DNA of 64,000 nucleotides from Aquila chrysaetos chrysaetos. Its lineage: Eukaryota; Chordata; Aves; Accipitriformes; Accipitridae. Location of the stretch: NCBI RefSeq assembly GCF_900496995.4, contig NC_044014.1, positions 806,001 to 870,000 of the forward strand, read 5' to 3'. Shown here piece after piece: positions 58,251 through 64,000 of the stretch (positions within the stretch are counted from its first letter, which is position 1; each line of letters begins with the position of its first letter). The notes beneath the pieces are model-generated. The model saw only the letters and a list, made by a program, of their open reading frames with translations. It had not been told where the DNA came from and did no database searches. The position numbers were made by a program, and so were the translations under genes.

Positions 58251-58575
58251 CTACAGGACAAAATAGTGTTGATCCTTTGATGCTTAGTAGCAGGGTTTTA
58301 AAAAGCTGTTTCCTTCCATTACAAAGGATTTATTTGTGAAAAACTTTTGGAAATAAACTGGATGCTATTCATTTTACACGCACACATATACATATATATG
58401 TGCATAGAAGAGGTCTATAGCGTTTTCTTTTCATGTTGGATTTTGCAGCAGTGTGTAACAGAGAATGAGTAGGTTTATAATTAAAACTATTTGATGACTC
58501 CTGTACCATCCAAAAAGCAGCACGTGACAGCATGGCCTTGGTTCTTGTACTCCCACCGGAACAGGTTAAATTTAC

Positions 58576-58615
58576 CTATTTTAATCATGCATTGTTTTGA
58601 GAATAACAGCTGATT
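58576..58615 (-). CDS. Candidate 40-nt exon, set Y
   Basis: The acceptor is TTTTCAGTGCAG and the donor is GTAAAT. It encodes NQLLFSKQCMIKI and one base. Very short; support comes only from phase agreement with both neighbours. Confidence 0.3.
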
Positions 58616-58914
58616 CTGCACTGAAAACTAGTTGTTTTGCCTTTTAGAAACCTGGTTTACATTAATTGTTGGTATCATCCTCTAATTATTGGGGGTATTT
58701 CATTTGGGTAAATGGTGCTTATGAGTGAATTTGTAATACATTTACATATACTTTTCATGTAATTGGTAAATGATGTTAGAATGCTTTTTAAAAAGACAAA
58801 TCTATTAGAAGACATTCATTATGGTATTGGAAAATATGGTACGATAGCTATAAAATAGACTTACATGTTGTGTTATATATAAAATACTAGATAATATCAT
58901 TATTTGTTACATAC

Positions 58915-58949
58915 CCAGGAAACATAAATAGCATCAATTTGTTTTCCAG
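58915..58949 (-). CDS. Candidate 35-nt exon, set Y
   Basis: The acceptor is AAATTCTTTAG and the donor is GTATGT. It encodes two bases, then GKQIDAIYVSW, ending in phase 0. It needs an upstream exon ending in phase 1; none was found between it and the 59-61 kb exons. Weak. Confidence 0.25.
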
Positions 58950-59005
58950 CTAAAGAATTTAAAATATTTGTCTTCTATATTTGCAGTAATGTGGATTTTA
59001 AAAAC

Positions 59006-59011
59006 TTTATT
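59006..59011 (-). terminator. Poly(A) signal for candidate gene set X
   Basis: AATAAAGTTTTT on the - strand, about 70 bases after the TGA at 59080-59078. Confidence 0.4.
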
Positions 59012-59077
59012 AGCACTTAACCCTTACAGAAATCTCTATTTGTAACATACAAGCAGTAATTCTATGGTTGGAATCCC

Positions 59078-59215
59078 TCATGTAGCATATGCATCTATCT
59101 GCTGCTGCGGCTGGAAGGGCTGAAGAGGCCATGAGGAAATAAAGCCTTTAGCTGGGAGTGTCTCCAGGGGCAGCTGGGGATCAGGAATTTCATATTTGGG
59201 GGACTCCTGTGAAAA
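59078..59215 (-). CDS. Candidate terminal coding exon, unrecognised gene (set X)
   Basis: The acceptor is CTTTGTCTGCAG. It has 45 codons, FSQESPKYEIPDPQLPLETL onward to QPQQQIDAYAT, then TGA. It opens in phase 0, matching the phase-0 end of 60163-60303. It is proline- and glutamine-rich, with no domain I can name. A poly(A) signal follows closely. Confidence 0.45.
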   Translation of the reverse strand, partial: FSQESPKYEIPDPQLPLETLPAKGFISSWPLQPFQPQQQIDAYAT

Positions 59216-60162
59216 CTGCAGACAAAGAAGCCATTCAGCTCCGCTCAGCCTAGTCAAGTTGTTAGTAATGGATTTTTTTGTACTTTCGAAATTAATCTGC
59301 AGAAAATGGAGCCTTTTGACGGCAGCAACAGGCAATGCCAGAGCTGAGTGTGCCTGCCTTGGCTGCTGGGGGAGGCAGGTTGGCACCTGCTCAAGCATCC
59401 ATCCCTGTCCAGATCCGTTCACAAGCAGGTATTGCAATGGTCCCTTCCCCTGCGTTAGGAGAACACGTGCTCCGCTGCTAAATTCACAGCCAAGTCTTCC
59501 ATACAGTTTGAAAATCATGATTACACAACATAGCAGGGAATAAAAGCATCCCCCTGGTTCACCTATTCTGTACTAATTAGGCTCTGAAGGGCAATGGAAA
59601 CAAACCATCGAAACAGCTCTGAAAGATATAAAAATAATGAAAATGTGACAATCTGTCAAGAACCTGGCTGCTCACAAGCATTATTTCTTATTATAGATCA
59701 CCAAGTCACAGATACGAGATCAGCTGCAGCATTAATATGTGACATTTAAAAAGGAAGGGTTTCAAAGCAGTGGGGAACCTAGTCAAGCCGTAAATGCGGA
59801 GCTAATGCAGCAAACGCAGGCTGACACCCCGACCGTAACTCGGGCTGCTCCTGCGGGAAAGGCAGCCCAAGGGCGAGAGTTCAGGGCAAGACGTCAGCCC
59901 TGATCTCAGTCCTGACGAGGAACCCCTGGGTCGTCTGGGTTGAAGGCAGATGCTTAATCTTACTGAAACATCGTTCTCTTTCCTGGATGACCTTTTCACA
60001 GCAGTTTTTAGGAAACACAGCTACAATTAACACTCTCAGAAATCTGTTAAATTATAAATTTACAGCCTTTAGGATTCTACAGTCACTCTCTTGGTACAAT
60101 TAGCATGGGTTGAAAAGGTTGCTTTGATTTGAATACGTGTGAATATTTTACAGTCCTCTTAC

Positions 60163-60303
60163 CTTCATGACCATCACAGCATTGCTAACGCATGCTGGTA
60201 TCTCCTTGACAGCCATTCTGACACTCATTTCATCTATTTGTTGTATCCCTAGGGTGTGTTCTTGTTTATAGCAAGAAGGAAATTGGCCATTGGTGCAATT
60301 TGT
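60163..60303 (-). CDS. Candidate exon, set X
   Basis: The acceptor is TGACTTTTTCTAAAG and the donor is a near-perfect AAG|GTAAGA. It has 47 codons in phase 0 on both sides: TNCTNGQFPSCYKQEHTLGI, then QQIDEMSVRMAVKEIPACVS, then NAVMVMK. This is the best single candidate of the set. Confidence 0.5.
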
Positions 60304-61029
60304 CTTTAGAAAAAGTCATTGACAGAACAAAATTTCCTACATCTGCCTCTACAGATCTGCGTAAGGCCATTACAGGTCTTAGTTACTTGGACATGTTCTT
60401 CTTTCCTGCAGGAGGTTTATCTGGGACTTCTAATGACCTAGAAGTGCAGACACATCCGCTGTGCATACCAACCTCACCGCATACATGTGCTGAAGACCAT
60501 CCGCATACATGCAGCAAATGTGGTGGGCGTGGGATGTGCAGGACTGGAGGCACGCTCACAGGTCCTCTGCGCGGGGATTAGGGGCTGACCTCGCAGGCCG
60601 GACACAACATGCGTATGAAGGAAGCCCTCACATTTGTGCCACTGTGAAGCAGATGAGAGGGGCAAGGAGACGTCCTGCTCCCCTGGTTTCAGCAGAAAAA
60701 TTCTCTTTGATTTTAGTGGAGCACAGTAACACCCAAACCCTATAAACAGGAGAGGTTTGTCGAAGATATAGAGCACCATCCCATGTACATGCAGCCACCC
60801 TTACGTCAACCTCTCCAGCCCAGTCAGTCTGGAGCCATCCCGCACCTGATCTCCCCAAAGCTGGGCTGTTCCCTCTCTGCCGTTGGGCCAGCACCCCGAG
60901 AACCCCAAATCTGCACGCAGTGGGATTAGCTGCTGCAAGGTTTTCCACCCAGCCGTCAGTCTGACCTACGAAATTTGTCTTACACTCGTATTACATTTGG
61001 ACAGTGTCTCCAAAAGAACAAATAAGTAC

Positions 61030-61111
61030 CTGCAGCTCAATTAATGAAGCCAGGTTGTCCATTACACTTTTCTGTGCATGTTCTCTTGTGTCTGCTAGCA
61101 TCGCTGACTTC
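61030..61111 (-). CDS. Candidate exon, set X
   Basis: The acceptor is GTTGCAGCAG and the donor is CAG|GTACTT. It encodes one base, then KSAMLADTREHAQKSVMDNL and ASLIELQ, ending in phase 0. It needs two bases, which 63216-63336 supplies (GT|G, Val). An internal ATG at 61101 could alternatively be a start codon, giving a 116-residue protein with the two downstream exons. Confidence 0.4.
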
Positions 61112-61504
61112 CTGCTGCAACCTGTCCAGCACAGGTGAACCTCTGTCTCTTAGCCACCTGCCTCTTTTCACACCATCTGTAGGAATTAGTAACTTAATGG
61201 GAATTATTCGACACAATTAGTTGGTTTGGGGCTGGGCAGGCAGATACACTGTGTTTCTGTGTCTTTATGAAACCAGACTAAAGCCAGAAAACTAGAAGTT
61301 TAAGACTTGATAACACAACATCCTAATAGCTAATAATGCTAAATAGTATGTCAAATATTCATTATTCTCACCTAATTATCTAACCAAACATCTTCAGAAT
61401 TGTGACTCTTCCCAATACATCTCAAAATGAAATCTTCACAATATGTATTTATGCTTCTATATATGCATATTATAATAGCATGGAAGGATACATAATGTCC
61501 ATGA

Positions 61505-61552
61505 CATCATAGAATATCTCAAGCTAGAAGGGACCCGTAAGGATCGTCGAGT
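61505..61552 (-). mobile_element. CR1 LINE 3'-end fragment
   Basis: ATCATAGAAT, then AGAAGGGACC, then a GATCGTCGAGTC stretch: the reverse complement of the typical avian CR1 3' end (GACTCGATGATC...GGTCCC...ATTCTATGAT). Diverged and very short. It supports an avian or other sauropsid origin. Confidence 0.75.
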
Positions 61553-63215
61553 CTATGATGATACATGTGATGCTATCAAACAGTTGTACCACTTTTTCAG
61601 GCCCATTATGTGAAATCTTTATGAAAACCATGAATTCACAACAAGTTGTGCCTATCAGGACTGTGAACTAGTCATAAAAAATTAAGTTTAAGCTAATTTA
61701 GCTAATTTGCATTTATGCTCAAAATTTGATTCTCCAGATATTTAAGTGTTTTGTTGTGCATCTTAGCTCTCTATCAGAAGTGAAAGGATGAGGTCCCTGA
61801 CAGGAACCAAGAAAAGGTTCCTGCTAATTTATGCTAGAGTATGCTCAAAAATACTTTTTTTTCTTCCTTTGCTATTACCTATCAGTATAACAACTTCCCC
61901 AAAGGCTTTGACTGATGCAAGCCTGCAAATTAATGCTATGCATATAAAAATGTATTTGTATATATATGTAGGGGGTGTGTACACAAGCATATTAATTTAC
62001 AAATATAATGCATTTTTTAAAGAAAGTTCACTTTATAATAGATTTTGCAGCTAATTAATTCTTCAGGCTAATACTGGGTTTGTTACCCTATAAAAAGATG
62101 TGACTTTATTATTTACAAGGACTGAGCAAAAATAAAATTAAGGGGAAGAACACTTCAGATTTAATGACAACTGAATCTGCTATGCCTAGCAGTACTCTGG
62201 AAAATGAATGATTAAATGAATGATTATCTTTAAAAACAGCTCTGTGGAACAGGCTTTTACAATGCCAGTGTCAATTCTGTACCAAGGTATGCCGAATGTG
62301 TATTTTGATTACGATTACTGATCTGTTGTTTTTACCCAAGAAAAACCCTACACTGCTGATAAGATACAGATGTGAAACAGTCACTGCGGAGCGTGTCTAG
62401 TCCGTGAGGCATGCCAGGAAATGGTCAGCTGATGTAGAAAGGTCTTGGTGGGGATTTGTTCGAAACCCTGGGCTTTGCCAGGAGTGCGCCTGCAGTTTTC
62501 TTTCTGAGAGAAAGATATGGGATGGAAGCTCCTGAGGTCTTGAGGGGGAAGCAGACACGACATAGAATGGCTGCTGCTTTGCACAAATTTACAGGGTGTT
62601 TACGCTCTGAGAAAGCTCTTTGCTGCTTCTCAGAGATACAAGAACACCCATATGAATTAAGCTGTATATCAGATAACCCTACGACAAAATAGGAATGTGG
62701 GCTTCGTGATCATAGAGAGGATAAAGTAAAGGACTGTCCTGGGTACTGCCCTTTTGTAACCTGTCCAGGAAGCACAACAAGAAGTTACTGCCATAATAAA
62801 ACAGGTGCTCTGCTTAGAAGGAAAAATCTCAGCAGGTCTGCTTCAAATTGTTTTCCTATGGGAGTTAGCAAAACAGTAAACAGCAGCCCCTTTATAAACT
62901 GAGACTTCTCCATGATGAAAGAGCTTTCCCAGATGTGCCACAAATCCGCACTGTGCTGAAGCTATCCTTAAGCACCAGTGATGTCGTTATTCCTGCCCCA
63001 GGACCTCCATCTCATCTCATCTCATCTATAAATTCAGACTGACATTGTCATTTCTGTGCATTTCGGTTTGTAACAACCCCTGAAACATCAAAGCAGAAAT
63101 ACTGTGCAACGAGACACCCTGCACTTTTACATAAATCGATGATTATTAATCTGCTGGAAACCACTTTATTATTACTGAGCCAAATTCTGCTCTTTACTGA
63201 GATCAGGAATGTTAC
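61553..63215. other. Non-coding stretch
   Basis: AT-rich, with no supported exon on either strand. The open frame at 62381-62584 (-) follows an acceptor-like CTTTCTCTCAG but has no fitting donor. Confidence 0.6.
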
Positions 63216-63336
63216 ACAAGATATACAGCACAGTAAAAATGAGCAGCCTTTGAGTAATTTCCTCTATATCTTCCCAGGTATGCCATTTGCTCAATTGGAG
63301 TCTTCCTGATCGCTTGAATTTCCTCTACACAGTTCA
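63216..63336 (-). CDS. Candidate exon, set X
   Basis: The acceptor is ATCTTTGTTTAAAG; the donor GTAACA is weak. It has 39 codons: NCVEEIQAIRKTPIEQMAYL, then GRYRGNYSKAAHFYCAVYL, with two bases each side. The YLGRYRGNYSKAAHFYCAVY stretch loosely resembles one TPR helix pair (an impression, not a motif match). Earlier exons would lie beyond the window. Confidence 0.4.
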
Positions 63337-64000
63337 CTTTAAACAAAGATGTTTTGGGTCATCCTGCACAACAGAGACTTGCCAATTAGTATTCTAATAA
63401 TGTAGCTCATTAGCCTTATCTCTGTACCGCTGTGAAGAAAGCCATTTACAACCCCTTTCAAAATGCATGCATATATATACGCAGAAGGCAGCCGATAGAA
63501 CATTACAGGAAAATTTAAGCTCCAGTAGCTCATCATCTCCCCTGTGGATCATTTCTGGAAAAATGTGCTGCTGACCTTAAAAAAACCCAACCTCTTCTGG
63601 CAACTAAAGCACACCAATAAAAAAGAACAATTTGATTATGGAATCAATATACAAACTAATTTAAAGAAAAGTAATTACCTACAAAACAAACGGGTTCACA
63701 TGGACAGATCTAGCACTAGTGTCGAAGAAGGTGACCCCACCGGGAGCTGGGTAGGCATTCGTTGGGGGAAATGCCACCCACCCTACTGCAGTGCATACTC
63801 ACACGTACTATCCACAATTAAATAAAAAGATCAAATTCTGAACATCTGAAATTGGTATTTCTAATTGCTGCCTACAGTAGGAAATACGTTGTATATTCTT
63901 AATTAAAAATGTTAAGGCCACTTCTAAAAAGAATTTATACTGATGTAAGAAATACAAGGGGTAGAGGATCTGAAAATAGATGGGTTACTATCTGAGCTCA
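63337..64000. other. Right edge, no supported feature
   Basis: AT-rich. No exon could be linked in phase to the candidate at 63216-63336. Confidence 0.6.

Noticed and set aside
59395-59457. Possible extra in-phase exon (GKGPLQYLLVNGSGQGWMLEQ region) on the - strand
   Set aside because: The acceptor is reasonable and the phase fits, but the donor (GTGCCA) is poor. Too weak to add to set X.
53154-64000. Assigning the 53-64 kb candidate exons to JAKMIP3
   Set aside because: Synteny suggests it, but none of the translated exons shows the long coiled coil of JAKMIP proteins and I cannot confirm the C-terminus from memory. Symbol left blank.

Overview
This is a vertebrate nuclear window, most probably from a bird. 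Two genes are convincing, and both are split into short exons with GT-AG introns. STK32C lies on the + strand and DPYSL4 on the - strand, tail to tail, which is the arrangement of the human 10q26.3 orthologues. A CR1 3'-end fragment (about 61505-61552), compact GC-rich introns and strong CpG islands point to an avian genome. The species cannot be fixed from sequence alone.

Layout. 1-10130 is intron upstream of the first visible STK32C exon; the first coding exons, including the glycine-rich loop, are not in the window. 10131-22274 carries the last ten coding exons of STK32C (379 codons plus stop), followed by a long 3' UTR with several AATAAA signals, the last at about 26.78 kb. 26.8-30.4 kb is the convergent intergenic gap. 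30.4-50.3 kb is DPYSL4 on the - strand. All 14 exons of the short isoform are present and add up to a 574-residue protein. A second upstream first exon would give a long-N-terminus isoform of 647 residues. Both first exons sit in a CpG island (about 48.2-50.6 kb) that holds two pure C runs of 26 and 29 bases.

50.8-64 kb is harder. The - strand shows a 3'-UTR-like block ending at an AATAAA just upstream of DPYSL4. It also shows two sets of phase-compatible candidate exons, at 53.2-58.9 kb and 59.1-63.3 kb, that I do not recognise. In mammals JAKMIP3 occupies this position, but none of these exons looks like the JAKMIP coiled coil.

Other structure: a 599-bp solo LTR with a perfect 5-bp target duplication (AGATG) in DPYSL4 intron 6; a six-copy 36-bp minisatellite in DPYSL4 intron 12; and an AT-rich, enhancer-like block with an exact 18-bp duplication at 8.5-9.1 kb in the STK32C intron. 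STK32C is a Ser/Thr kinase of the YANK family. DPYSL4 (CRMP3) is a catalytically dead relative of dihydropyrimidinase that acts on the neuronal cytoskeleton. They are neighbours by ancient synteny, not an operon or known pathway. I found no CRISPR array, prokaryotic feature, tRNA or rRNA.
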